Below are positions 32,255 to 43,505 of a stretch of 64,000 bases of DNA, piece by piece. The number at the start of each line of letters is the position of its first letter. Position 1 is the stretch's first letter. The translations under genes were made by a program, and so were the position numbers. Under the pieces are notes generated by a model. That model worked only from the letters and a program-made list of their open reading frames with translations. It did no database searches and was not told where the DNA came from. Source of the DNA: Magnolia sinica (taxonomy: Eukaryota; Streptophyta; Magnoliopsida; Magnoliales; Magnoliaceae); contig NC_080582.1 of assembly GCF_029962835.1 (NCBI RefSeq), positions 75,450,177-75,514,176 of the forward strand, in the 5' to 3' direction.

Positions 32255-35200
32255 CTCACAAAATTCCCGATCGCCGAATCCGGCGCCGACAGCCTTTGTA
32301 GAACCCCATTCTCGGCTCCCGGCACCCATTTACCAGGTTCCGATCTTAGGATCCTACAAGGAGAATTTCTAATATCAATTTAATTCATGATGAGCATAAC
32401 CATAAGTATAACCCACGAACAATAACGACAAGAACACCATCACAAAATCCACTATGATCAAAAACTTTTAAGTACAATTCGTCTGAAAGGAAATATAAGA
32501 TAATGCAAATAACGGAAACTCCAAAAGCTCGACTGCACACTCCCGCTGCTACTATACTACGACAGCGTCCTGGAGTCACCTGCACGCATCAATCGTACAT
32601 AAGCTTATAGAAAGCTTAGAGGGTGGTGTAAGTGTGTGCACAATATGAGCGCGCTCAAAATACAAGGTCAGAGTAATGTGGAATCATGGTGATAAGTACA
32701 TGAATGCAATCATCATACCAAGGCTATGCGGTGCAAGATATGAATGCTATCGACCATAACACGGCCATGCGATGCGAGATGCAACTCAAGCATGTCAATT
32801 CTCATCATATATCAATACAGTTCTCATTCTGAATAATCACCGGAGTTTAGTACACTCCAAGTGGCACTGCCTCTCTCCTAGCCGCACAGTCCAAGTGAGA
32901 GTAAGAAACCTCACTATCCGCCTGACCAATAGTCTGTCAATACCTATCCGACATGTCGATAGCGGACCCATTCATAAGCTGGTCAAACTCAGCCTAGTAT
33001 TGCCCCTACCCTTGGGCGAGTAAGGTCACACCCCTTTCCAATCGACCACGATACAGTGGGAGACGCGGCCTCCTAGTATTCGGTCCTCGTGCGCTCATAT
33101 ATCCACTCGGTCTCGACGTTAGAGTTATCCTCTGGTACCATCGGGTTTAAGAATTTTCACCGAGGGACATCTATGGTGCCTCGATGCTTAGTAACAATAT
33201 TTTCGGTATCCAATCTAGCCACCCACGATGTGTCTGTGAAGGCTATGGCCCTGATGTCACTAGGGCATACAGTAATCACAATCACACTAATGCAAGTGCA
33301 TGAATCATATTATCAGACATGCAACAATCCTGCGCGTACCGAGTGCTCATGTGGGGCAGCTCCGCCTGTCAGGGAGCCCATAAACGATCTGCCCAAAGGC
33401 ATATGCTATGATCAGTCACTTCTCATATCAGACATACATATGATGCGTATGATCATGAATCATGGATCTATACGATACATGTTATGTGGTGATGAGCTCC
33501 GTTCATAATAAAGCTGGGCCTAGACGGCCTATATGCTACAGGTATGGGCCTATTAATGGGCCCTAGGGGGAGAGTGACAATACGGACATTTAACCAACAT
33601 CATCCTTACAATGTGGACATCAAACCATCATTGCTCCCAAGGCATGGCCTATCATGAAGATCATTACATAAACCACAGTGGAATCACATTACAATGGGCC
33701 TGTGAACATCAAATGGGCCTCAAACCATGAACTCATATATCTCAATGGATGGGCCACAAATACATCAAGCTGGGCCTAATCACATGAGCCTTATATATGT
33801 CATAATAGGCCTCATAATATGGGCCTTATACAAATCAAGGTGGGCCTCAACGGACAATCCGCAAACACACCAAGATAGGCCTTATCACATGGCCTTAAAA
33901 TAACCTCCAAAATGGTTGGACGGTTTGGATGAAACATATGCATCATGGCAAGTCCCATAGGGATGGAAGGCATAGATAAATCACATACTTCATAGTGGAG
34001 GTCCACACTGATGAAAGGTGTGGACACAATACATACATAAGTGGGTTCTAAGTAGGACCCACCATAATGTTTATTTCCCACCCAACCTGGGGCCCACCGA
34101 AATGTTTATTTTCCACCCAATCTGTTGATAGGGTCATGCAGGCCTGGGGGCCCACCATAATATTTATTTGCACCCAACCTGTTTATAAGGTCACGTGGAC
34201 TTGGGGGCCCACTGTACTGTTTATTTGCATCCAATCTATTCATATGGTCACGTGGACCTGGGCCCACCGTGATATGTATTTGCCATCCAACGTATACATG
34301 GGGCCCACCGTGATATTTATCCGACATCCAACCTATTTAAAAAGGTCACGTGGACCTGGGAAAATGGGGGCCCATTGGAATGTTTATTTGCCACCTAAAC
34401 TGTTCATAGGGTCACGGTCAGGGGCCCACCGTAATGTGGTTCACAAATCCAACCCACCCTTTAGGTTCAAACCAAGTTTCAGCTGCATCCAAATTTCAGG
34501 TAGGCCCCACCAAGTGATTTTATATGTTTTAGGCATGTCTTCACATGATTTTAGATGGTGTGGTCCACCTAAGTTTTGTATACGGCTGATTTTTTGGGGT
34601 GGCCTCCTAGTCCGAGGGGACTCATCAAATGCTTGGTGTTGATGTTCGAAACGCATCACGGTGGGGCCCACAGTTGGGGCCGTGGGGGCCAGCTCGTCCG
34701 TCCACCAGGCGCAAACAGCGCCTGCGTGTGCTCTGACAGCAGCAGCGCTGCTGCTTGTTGTTGTTTTTTTTTTTAAAATAGTTTTTCTATGGTTTTTAGT
34801 AGGTGGGGCCCGCATCAACAAGATCCACTCCAGCCATTAGTCCATGTGGCTCGATACAAACCTATCGAGTCCAATATTGGATGGTTTTTGATGTATAAGA
34901 GCGTCAGGGAGTGTATCAATGGTAGGAACACTGTTTCCTATACCATGGACTGCCAGGAAACCAGATTAAGTTCATTTTTCGGCTCAATGCCTAAAATGAT
35001 CTGAAGAAGAGGATGGACGGCTTGGATTAAGTACCTGCATCAAGGTGGGGCCTACATGTGCGGCCCACCTCAAAAGCAAATTTTTTTTTTTAAGCTTTGT
35101 TAGTACACACCCACATCAGTGCATGCATCCCATGTTAGCCACGCCCGTCCACGGCTGCACGTCCAACATCCCTGGACGCTGGACAGTGTTGATACAACAC

Positions 35201-36239
35201 ATGCACCATGGTGGGTCCCACATGTACGTGGCCCACCACCATGCATATATATATAGTATTAATATAAAATAAATATAATATATTATATATAGTATGTGGG
35301 ACTTCCCACCATCCCAAAAATGGATGATGGATTTCGCCTAAAATGTGGTGGGCCACACCATTGATGAATGGAGTGGATTTAACATGATTTGGTGGGGCCC
35401 ACTTCATTCTAATGAAAGGAAAGAGAGAGAGAGAGAGAGAGAGAGGAGGGACCCCGCCACTATGGGCCCTCCATTAATACATCACATACATCGAAATGGG
35501 TCTCACCAATAAGTGGGCCCTCAAATCATGAAATCAATGGTAGGAACTCAAAGATCACCTACCTCTAGGTCTCCTCCTTGCTCCCTTAGCCTTCTATGCT
35601 CATTGCCTTCACTTTTGATGGTGGTTGATGGGATTTTGATGGTGTGGATGAGAGATGAGAGGGTGGGCCACACTTGTGGCTTGGGAAGGCTTGGACGTAT
35701 GAAGTTTTTTATTGCTTGGGAGAGTATTTTGAGAAATAAGGGAGAGAGAGAAATGATGGGATTAAAGGGATGGATAGAGTGGTGGTTGTAATGAAGAGGT
35801 ATGGGTGAGTTTGATTTTTTTGTAAAAAAGGGATGGGTTTGTTTGAAAAATTGTAAAAGAGGGATGGTGAAGGGAGAGAGAGTTGACTTAAGGGAAAAGG
35901 ATGGATGGATTGGTTGTACTTAACATTGATTGATTGATTGATTGATGGGACATATCGTAGAGATTCTCTCGATATTCGCAACACGCGGCGTTTCTTCGGA
36001 ATGAACGCAGGCCCACATCTCCTGGCCTGGGTATCGATTCAGTACGCGGGTCGCGGCGTTGGAACCGCGGCGACGGCGTGATCGCTAAGATACAAGTTTC
36101 GGGTCGAGCCGTCTTTGGTATGCAGGACTCAGCTTAGGATTGCGCGCAATCGTCGGAAACGGTGCGAAAGTTGCTGGAATTCGACCGGAAGGTCCGTGGA
36201 AGCCAACGAAACGGTACGGACTAGGACACGGGTCTTACA
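32255..36239 (-). mobile_element. Giant solo LTR (third copy), inserted in the hAT element
   Basis: Colinear with the other two giant LTRs from CTCACAAAATTCCCGATCGC to GGTCTTACA, about 3,985 bases. The first ~27 bases of the family (TGTCACGCC...) are missing on the left, where the sequence jumps from hAT CTAGACTCGTA into CTCACA. Instead of a clean 5-bp duplication, the hAT segment containing GTACCTCTAGACTCGTA occurs on both sides. No coding. It carries its own amplified GGGCCCACC array at 34055-34440. Confidence 0.7.
34055..34440 (+). repeat. About 56-bp tandem array derived from the foldback core
   Basis: Seven to eight units, each with GGGCCCACCGTAATGTTTAT-, CCATCCAACCT- and GGTCACGTGGACCTGG-like blocks; CCCACC starts near 34058, 34093, 34151, 34208, 34263, 34304, 34371 and 34425. 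The unit is the internal segment of the dispersed foldback family, amplified here in tandem. Confidence 0.8.
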
Positions 36240-36240
36240 A

Positions 36241-36387
36241 GTCGAGTACCGAGTCGAGTACCTCTAGACTCGTAATCTAAACGAGTCATGGAAACCCGCT
36301 CGTACTCGGCTCTAACTCAGACGAGTCGAGTATTTCGAGTCGAGTCGAGCGAGTACTCGAGCCTTAGTTTGCTTGTGTACAACTCTA
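36241..36387. repeat. hAT right subterminal CGAGT repeats and TIR
   Basis: Inverted counterpart of 26172-26420: repeated GAGTCGAGT units, ACTCGGCTCT, then the TIR CTTGTGTACAACTCTA. Followed by ATACTTAT (36388-36395). Confidence 0.85.
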
Positions 36388-36395
36388 ATACTTAT

Positions 36396-38190
36396 ACATA
36401 AATGAAAAAAATACATTAATGGAGTGTAGAAGGGAGATCATGAAAATTCGAAATACACTACTGTTACAATCTTTTGTCATTCAAGGAATGTTATAACACC
36501 CAGAGATCTATGCACGACCAAAACCTAAGAGATAGTTATTCCCTCAATGACACATGACAAGAATACATAAGCACACATATGCGAAGCACCCAGATAATAC
36601 ACATAGCTCAGCTAGCATAACGTTATGCGGTGACATCCAGTGACATATGATCAAATTTAATTGGCCACCGACACCTATAGCCTTTAAGTGGCACACCAAA
36701 AAGAGAAAGTTGTTTAGAAATAAAAATACAATCATATATGGCAATGCAATGGTTGGTTGAACCATTTTAAAAATAAAAGTATATCAAGACAAGTCTGTTA
36801 ACTGATCAGATTATTGATCTCAAAAGCCAAATGATCATACGCAAAGTCATTCACTGCCTAATCCAAGTCTATAAAAACAAAAGAAAATAAAAAACAAAAA
36901 AAAAAAAAAAAAACTTTGGATCCTCACCAATCCCAACACAACAAATCTCTTTTCAACTTAATTTTACTTATCAAATCTTTGTCTTGTATTGACACCTATC
37001 TTATTTTAACTTAGTTTAACCTCTCCACTTCTATTCATCATCATATTGTAGTAATACGGATCAATTAACATAACTTTAATTTAGCATCTCCACCTTTATA
37101 CAACAAATCACTGTAGTAAGTCAAATTTAGTTTAGTTTCATATATGAATTCAGTTGAAACACCAAGATTTGAGTCCTTAGTGATTCTTTCAAGCACAACT
37201 TGATGGTCACATCAGTATCATCTCACGATTGTCCAAATTGTGACAATTGTCTTACAACCATTCAAATTTAAAAGACTATCAATCATACACGGCTGTCTTA
37301 CCTACTTGAACCATCATCAGTTTTTTTTTTTTTTTTTTTTTTTAAAACATGCTTTATTTACTTTTTTCTTTTTTGATTGTGTTACATTCATATTTAGTTT
37401 AATAAAATCAACACTTTCTTTATATTTCATATTTTCTTTTTAAACGTTTATTTTATAGGCGTACATGGCCACGTTATTACCATTGTGATAAAAGTCTATC
37501 TTCAAGGTAAAAAAAAATTAACTCGACGTACCAACCCTCCCCTTCACAAATCAGCCGATTCCTTGCCAATCAATGATTAAGTAATCGGGTCAATCTTCAC
37601 AAATCTGATGTTAATGCAGTTATTTTGGCGCCTAGGGTTATAAACTCTTCAATTCGATTCGAGTAAAAAATGACTCAGGTATGCTCATCACATACATACT
37701 CCCACAAACCCAATGAAAATTGGACCATTCATTACACGTGTAAACATGCATACAGATGAATGTACTTTTTTTTTTGGTACCATTTGCCTTCTACGATTGG
37801 ACAATCTAGATGAAAAGTCTTTTGGATACGCCACCCTATCAAATCTATGGTGGAGAGATAGCACTACTATATATACTCTAATCCTTCCTACTCTTTTCAT
37901 ACCATCTCCCTTAGAGCAAGTAATGTGAGTGTGAAGGGTTTGAAAAAGAAGAGGAAGAATGCTAGAGGTTAGGTTAGAGTTTCTGGCTCTAATTTTTCCA
38001 GGGATACAATGATAATGTGAGGAGGTGAGTATTGGAATTTTCCCCTCCTCTTATTTATGATAATAAAATAATGATGAAATAATTTTGATGAACGGTGGGA
38101 TCACATGGTCCAATTGGTAGTACCTCGTAAATAAGAAAGTCAGATGTGGATGGGGCACTACCCCACCACTACCTAGCAAGTAATGGATAG
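36396..38190. other. No gene recognised
   Basis: AT-rich intergenic DNA with a 22-base T run at about 37321-37343 and many T/A homopolymers. Open frames are short and featureless. Confidence 0.5.
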
Positions 38191-38194
38191 GGTT

Positions 38195-38590
38195 GTGGGG
38201 CCACCTTTATCCACACCATCCATTTATTTTGCTATATTATTTTAGGGTGTAAGCTACAAAAATGAGGAGTTCCGAGGCTCAACTAATCCACACAATAGAA
38301 ATTAAACACCTACCTGGGGGCCATGGAAGTTTTGGATGAAGATGGTATTTGTGTTTTCCCTTTATCTAGGTCCTTTTTACCTTATGAACAGGTTAGATCA
38401 AGATGCCAATTAACCATCATTGCGGGCCCTAGGAAGGTGTCAATATCACTACTGCTTCCTGTGGTGTGGTCCACTTGACCGTTGGATCTGCCTCATTTTT
38501 TAGCTTGTACCCTAAAGTGATACGAAAAAATGGATGGACAGTGTGGATAAAATCCATACATCAGCGTGCCTGTCAGAGCCCCGGTGGTGT
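38195..38590 (+). mobile_element. Foldback-family copy 3
   Basis: GTGGGGCCACC..ATCCACACCATCCATT at the left and GGATGGACAGTGTGGATAAA at the right. The interior has CTGTGGTGTGGTCCACTTGA and GGGGGCCATGGAAGTTTTGG. Confidence 0.8.
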
Positions 38591-38699
38591 GGTCCAATAC
38601 GTGTCCATCAAAGTCGAACCTGTCTTTGCTCCAACAAGGTGGTGTTGCCAACACCACCCCCAATGGTGGTATGGTGATGTGTTGGGTATTGTGGAGCCC

Positions 38700-38990
38700 A
38701 AGTGAGGTATTTCTTTCATATCCATTGGTCCATCTATTCATTTATGTCAGTATTTTCCCTTCATTAATACTGGTATAAATGAAGGGAAAATATAAATATC
38801 AGCTTGATCTAAAACCTTTTTTTACCTTATAAAGATTTCAACGGTGGGCGCTCAATCACCATTATTTCCTATTATGTAGCCTACTTTAGCTTAAGATCTA
38901 TATCATTTTTGGGTTCACTATGAGTTAGTAAAATTGATAGAGAGTGGATATAAAACACATACATCACAATCGGCTCCACGGTGCCAAACG
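38700..38990 (+). mobile_element. Foldback-family copy 4 (deleted), with perfect hairpin
   Basis: Right half of the family preceded by a 15-base perfect inverted repeat: TATTTTCCCTTCATT (38751-38765) and AATGAAGGGAAAATA (38778-38792) with a 12-base loop. The hairpin shows directly that the two halves of the family are inverted copies. Confidence 0.75.
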
Positions 38991-39127
38991 CAAGACCACT
39001 GGTCTGGTCCTACGGGCTCCCCTCCTCTCTCTCCCATGTAGATTGAGTGGACTGAGTACTACTGCTGTTGAGAAGCAGATTGCATCTCGCCCTCAGTCAA
39101 ACCTTTAAGCGTATGACCAGATCTACA

Positions 39128-39395
39128 TGGGCCCCATCATGATGTATCTGTTTGTCTACGTTGTTCATCTCTTTTCTCATATCATGTCAAGGCATTGGTC
39201 CAAAAATGAGGTTGATCCAAAGCTCTAGTGGATCAGACCAAATAGTAAACTTGGATTGCATTAAATGCAAAAGTCATATCTTTTATGGTCCACTAGAACG
39301 TTAGATCTATCTGATTTTTAGACCCATAGCTTAATATGATCTAAAATAAGGGATAGACAATGTGGATAAATAGATACATCACAGTGCACCTTCCA
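39128..39395 (+). mobile_element. Foldback-family copy 5 (short, near-palindromic)
   Basis: GGGCCCCATCATGATGTATC..AATGAGGTTGATCCAAAGC at left is mirrored by GATCTATCTGATTTTTAGAC..GTGGATAAATAGATACATCA at right. Only the arms and a short centre remain. Confidence 0.7.
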
Positions 39396-39589
39396 CACAA
39401 AATGCTTAAAGGTATGACCAGGTACACCCCACCTTCGGTTCACACTTCACTATTAGCCACCCCACCACTTTCGGTTCACAGACCTCAGTGTTGAAATGAG
39501 GTATCTTGCACCCAATCTACCACTCGAGCTATGGATCAGGGTGTTCCACTTCCCCACCGTCGCCCAAATAGAGATGACATTTTTGTCAG

Positions 39590-40000
39590 GGGCTCTATGG
39601 GACCTACCATGATATATATGTTTTATCTACACCATTCATCTGTTTTAACATATCATTTTATTAGGGCATGAGCCCCAAAAAATAGGCAAATTAAAGGCTC
39701 AAGTATACCACACCACAACAACTTTGGGAATGGGAGGGGCATAGGAGTTTTGGATCAAGCTAATATTTGTGTTTTCCCTTTGTAGAGGTCTATATGACAT
39801 TAGGAACAGTTGGATGACAATTAAACACCATGGTTGGCCTACAAAGTTTTCAATATTGGAAATTCAATCCCCACTACTTCTTGTGTTGTGGTTCACTTGA
39901 GCCTTCAATCTTACTACTTGTTGGGCTCATGCCCTAAAAGGATCCGTCAAAATAGATGGATGGCATGGATAAAACATATACATCAAGGTGGGTCCTCACA
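39590..40000 (+). mobile_element. Foldback-family copy 6
   Basis: GGGACCTACCATGATATATA at left, GATGGCATGGATAAAACATA and GGTGGGTCCT at right, with the characteristic TTTTGGATCAAGC and CACTTGAGCC internal blocks. Confidence 0.8.
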
Positions 40001-40171
40001 AATCCCTTGGTTGGACTGTCCATCTCTAGCTAAGTACTAGTGGGAGTAGTAGCCAATCCACGCGATCAAAGGTTTAGGGCCGTGTGGGGCCCACCATAAT
40101 AAATAGTGAACCCAAAGTGGTACTCAATCGGTGAGATTAAGTAGTGAACCCAAAGTGGTTTAAGACTGCAC

Positions 40172-40495
40172 CGGCCAACCATAATGCATGTGTTTTATCC
40201 ACGCCTTCCATATATGTTGCCAACTCATTTCAGTGCATGCGCTCCAAATGAGGCATATCCAAAGCTCAAGTGGATCACACCATGGGAAAAAGTGGACGTT
40301 CAAATCGTAAGGCTCACAGTGATGTTTATTTGTCAAACCTACCCCAGGAAGTTTTCAACCGCACGAGTTCAAGTCCCACTGTTTCCAATGATATGGTCCA
40401 CTTGAGCTTTAGATATGCTATTTGGGGCTCATATTCTAAAATGAGCTAGTAAAATAGATGGACGGTGTAGATGAAATACGTACATATGGGGCCTT
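40172..40495 (+). mobile_element. Foldback-family copy 7
   Basis: CCAACCATAATGCATGTG..CCACGCCTTCCAT left and GATGGACGGTGTAGATGAAA right. CTCAAGTGGATCACACC and GGTCCACTTGAGC are the inverted internal pair. Confidence 0.75.
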
Positions 40496-40564
40496 GAGGT
40501 AACCACAATCCACCTCTCCTGCCTGGATTTGAACTGTTTCGAGCCGGGCCGTCAGGTCCAAACT

Positions 40565-40835
40565 ATTTAAAATTATAATTTTTCAGACCCGAGCCTGGCG
40601 CATTAGCAACCCTACTCACAATCTCACCTGCTGCAAAAACCAGCAAGAAACTCTGGTAGAGAACAGCATGAAGTGGTATTCGTTCCCCTTCCATCTCACC
40701 CACCGAAGGCCGACCAAAGATAACTACCTTTCTTGACCAAAGGCCACTAACATACATCTCCGGACCACCCGAAATTGTGCTCCATATGATCTTTGCCCTG
40801 GTGTGCCTTCATTAGCAAATGCCCCTTCAACGGTT
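40565..40835 (-). pseudogene. Possible captured exon of a host gene
   Basis: On the minus strand a clean reading AKIIWSTISGGPEM..WSRKVVIFGRPSVGEMEG..ERIPLHAVLYQSFLLVFAA ends at GCAGCAG followed by GTGAGATTG, a good splice donor. Composition looks protein-coding and unlike neighbouring transposon DNA, but I do not recognise the protein. It lies between two foldback copies, so transposon capture or an isolated gene relic are both possible. Confidence 0.35.
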
Positions 40836-40926
40836 GTGATCGCTCTGTTAGTACGCTTTTGGCTTTGGCCTGTCCAAGTCAGACTTGGATTTCAACAGCG
40901 TCGATCATGCATATGGCAAAATTATG

Positions 40927-41205
40927 TGGGCCCCACCATGATGTATGTGTTTTATCCATACCATTTAACCATTTTTTCTAGATAATTTGAGAGGCATGAA
41001 CTCAAAATTAAGGTATATTCAAAGCTCAAGTGGACCACACTGCAAGAAGTTGTCTTTTTGCGATGTAGATCGTTGATGGCAAATAAACAACATAGTGAGA
41101 GAAAGGTTTCAATGGTGGATGTCATTATCATCCCCACAGTGTCTCTTGTGTGGCCCACTTGAGCTCTTGTTTTTGGGCTCATGCCATATAAGGATGGACG
41201 AGGTT
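40927..41205 (+). mobile_element. Foldback-family copy 8 (right end lost)
   Basis: GTGGGCCCCACCATGATGTA and TTTATCCATACCATTTAACC at left, with CTCAAGTGGACCACAC mirrored by GTGGCCCACTTGAGC. The right terminal arm is truncated at GGATGGACGAGG. Confidence 0.75.
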
Positions 41206-41229
41206 TGGCCAGTGACGCTAACACTGGCT

Positions 41230-41692
41230 AGGTGGCTAGTGGTCAGTGCTATGTGGGGCCACCATGATCTATGTGTTTTATCCACACCGTCTCACTCATT
41301 TTTACACATCATTTTAACAATGGATTTGACAAATTAGGCGAATCAAAATCTCAGGTGGACCACACCATGGGAAAACAGTAGTGATTGAACGTCTACCATT
41401 AAAACCCCCCGGGCCCACCGTAATGTTTATTTGATATCCAACCTGTAGATTAGGTCATACAAACATGGATGAAGGTAAAAATAACAAATATTGGTTTGAT
41501 CCAAAACTTTTGTAGCCCTAAGAAGTTTGTAACGGTGAGAGTTCAATCAACACTGTGTGGCTCATCTCGGTTTTGATCTACCTCGGCTTTGAATTTATAC
41601 CATAAATTTATCCGACAAGATGGATGGACAGCATGGATGAGACACGTACATCATTGGAGTCCACGGAGCACTGACCACTATCCGTTGCGAGT
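41230..41692 (+). mobile_element. Foldback-family copy 9
   Basis: Left arm GGTCAGTGCTATGTGGGGCC, right arm GTCCACGGAGCACTGACC, so the inverted ends reach beyond the GGGCCC core. Interior has CCCGGGCCCACCGTAATGTT and GATCCAAAACTTTTGTAGCC. Confidence 0.8.
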
Positions 41693-41854
41693 CGCAGTGA
41701 GTGGCAATCCGTTTCCCATAAAGATTACGCAAAATCAACGTACGGTGTGGATACGGCCCGTAGAAAACGGAAGCGGATTGGCTGGTCTACCACACATCGG
41801 CTATATAGCTGATGAGTCCGGATCCTCTGTTAGCAGGTCAACAGAGGCTACTCC

Positions 41855-42292
41855 CCCGCCACCAGCCAATAGCCGGTGGTCGGTGCTCCGTGGGCCCACC
41901 ATGATGTGTGTGAGATTCATCCATGCCGTTCATCCTTTTTTAAAGATCATTTAATTGCTTCATCCCAAAAAATGAGAGGGATATAAATATCAGTGGATCA
42001 CACCACAATAAAACAATAGCTATTGGATATTCACCATTAAAATTCTCCTAAGGTTCACTGTATTGTTTATTTGGTAACCGATATGTTTATTAGGTCATCT
42101 AGACCGAGATGCAAAACTGTTTCCTGTAATGTGGTCCACTTGAGATTGGGATATACTTAAATTTTGGTGTCACACCCTAAAATGATCTAGAAAAATAGAT
42201 GGACGTCATGGATGAAACACATACATCATAGTGGGGCCCACAGAGCACCAAACACCAGCCATTGGCTGATGGCAGGGAGTGGCCAATCCGTT
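41855..42292 (+). mobile_element. Foldback-family copy 10
   Basis: GCCACCAGCCAATAGCCGG..GTGCTCCGTGGGCCCACC left and GTGGGGCCCACAGAGCACC..CACCAGCCATTGGCTG right, giving long inverted ends. GGAGTGGCCAATCCG closes the element. Confidence 0.8.
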
Positions 42293-42790
42293 TCCAGCGC
42301 TGACGCTCCTCGAGCTCCGTGTTGTACGAACGGTTTGAAGGAGATCAAAGTTACATGGCCCCACAATGATGTATTTATTATATCCACACCGTTCATTCAT
42401 TTTTTTTGAGATCATTTTAGAGTACTAGCCAAAAACTGAATCATATTCAAAGATCAACTGTACCACACCATAAATGCCAGCCCAGGTAATGATTTTTGCC
42501 ATTAAAAATCTTATAGGGCCCACCGTAACGTTTAGTTTCCATCCAATATGTTCATAACTTAAATAAGACCTGTATGAAGAGGAAAAAACAAATTTCATAT
42601 TGATCAAAACCTTAAGTAAACCCCAGAAGGGTTTCAATGGTAGACGTTCAATACCCACTGCTTTTTTCAGTGTGATCCAATTGATCTTTAGATCTGTTTT
42701 ATTTTTAGTCTCAAGCATTAAAACTAGCTCGCAAAATGGATGGACGGTTTGGATATTACACATACCTCATGATGGGACCCACAGAACTTG
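42293..42790 (+). mobile_element. Foldback-family copy 11 (TIR-variant)
   Basis: Starts with GCGCTGACGCTCCTC and GTTGTACGAACGG, which also occur immediately inside the inverted repeat at 45129-45270, so this copy links the foldback core to the Mutator-like termini. The core then runs from GGCCCCACAATGATGTA to GATGGGACCCACAGAAC. Confidence 0.75.
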
Positions 42791-43120
42791 CCGACGTCAA
42801 TACACTAGCTATATAGCCGGTGTGTGGTACACCCGCCAGAGTTTCGCCACGTATACAACGTCGGTGCCGTGTAATACGCTCTGCAATCCGAATCCGTCCA
42901 AGACAGGCCCATTGTCTGACCGGTTGGATTACCGTACGCATGAAGCACAGTTTTGTGTACTCACGAAGAGTACCAAGACAATTTTCTTCCATCTCTCTTG
43001 TGTCTACATCAGTGGCCACTCTTCAAGTATCGACCGTAGAAACGATGTCAGACAACAGAAAAGGGCGTTACAGACACTGACAACCCACCGAAAAAAAAGA
43101 AATTCTCATAAAGAAATGCT

Positions 43121-43430
43121 ATGGTGCACTCGCCTCACACGTGGATAAGAGGAGTATGTGTGCAGATCTGACCCGTTCAGCAGGCCATCCCTACTGTCTA
43201 GCTTCCATCAAGGGAGAAAAATAAGGCTGTCTGTTCATCAGGTGGATCAAACATGTATATGTAATTTGGACCGTTGGATTCATCTTGAAATCGTTCATTT
43301 GTTTACACATGTGACCATATTGGTAATGAGATCTATTTTTGGGACGTTGTATCTAGTATTTACCCAGTAGTAATTTCTGGATGAACGGTTCAGATCACGT
43401 ACATGTAAAGCGAGTGCACCTTACCAATCC
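43121..43430. mobile_element. Inverted-repeat element (MITE)
   Basis: GGTGCACTCGCCTCACACGTG at the left is mirrored by CACGTACATGTAAAGCGAGTGCACC at the right; GGACCGTTGGATTCATC and GATGAACGGTTCAGATC form an inner inverted pair. No target duplication is visible, so the superfamily is not assigned. Confidence 0.55.
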
Positions 43431-43496
43431 TCGACTTCTGACCGACAAAATTCACACGAGAAACAAGAGAGGTGGTTCACCAGGTTAAGCGGTCAG

Positions 43497-43505
43497 CAGC
43501 AGCGT
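43497..43505. other. Mutator-like element target duplication, left
   Basis: The nine bases CAGCAGCGT lie directly before GAGAAATTGACGG and recur at 44738-44746 after CAATTTCTC. Confidence 0.88.

Larger units (their letters stand above)
26172..36387 (-). mobile_element. hAT-superfamily DNA transposon with nested insertion
   Basis: Ends are TAGAGCTATACACGAG on the left and its imperfect inverse CTTGTGTACAACTCTA on the right, with a perfect 8-bp duplication ATACTTAT. TIRs of TAGAG type, an 8-bp duplication and an Ac-like transposase with BED finger and C-terminal dimerisation domain define hAT. Total 10.2 kb, about 6.2 kb without the giant LTR inserted at 32255-36239. Both subterminal regions are packed with CGAGTCGAGT-like repeats, as expected for hAT transposase binding. 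Gene order on the minus strand is TATA box, GC-rich leader, transposase, accessory BED ORF. Confidence 0.9.

Noticed and set aside
31879..32383. Overlapping Arg/Glu-rich frames near 32 kb
   Set aside because: They arise from the (GA)n tract and GC-rich leader of the hAT element.
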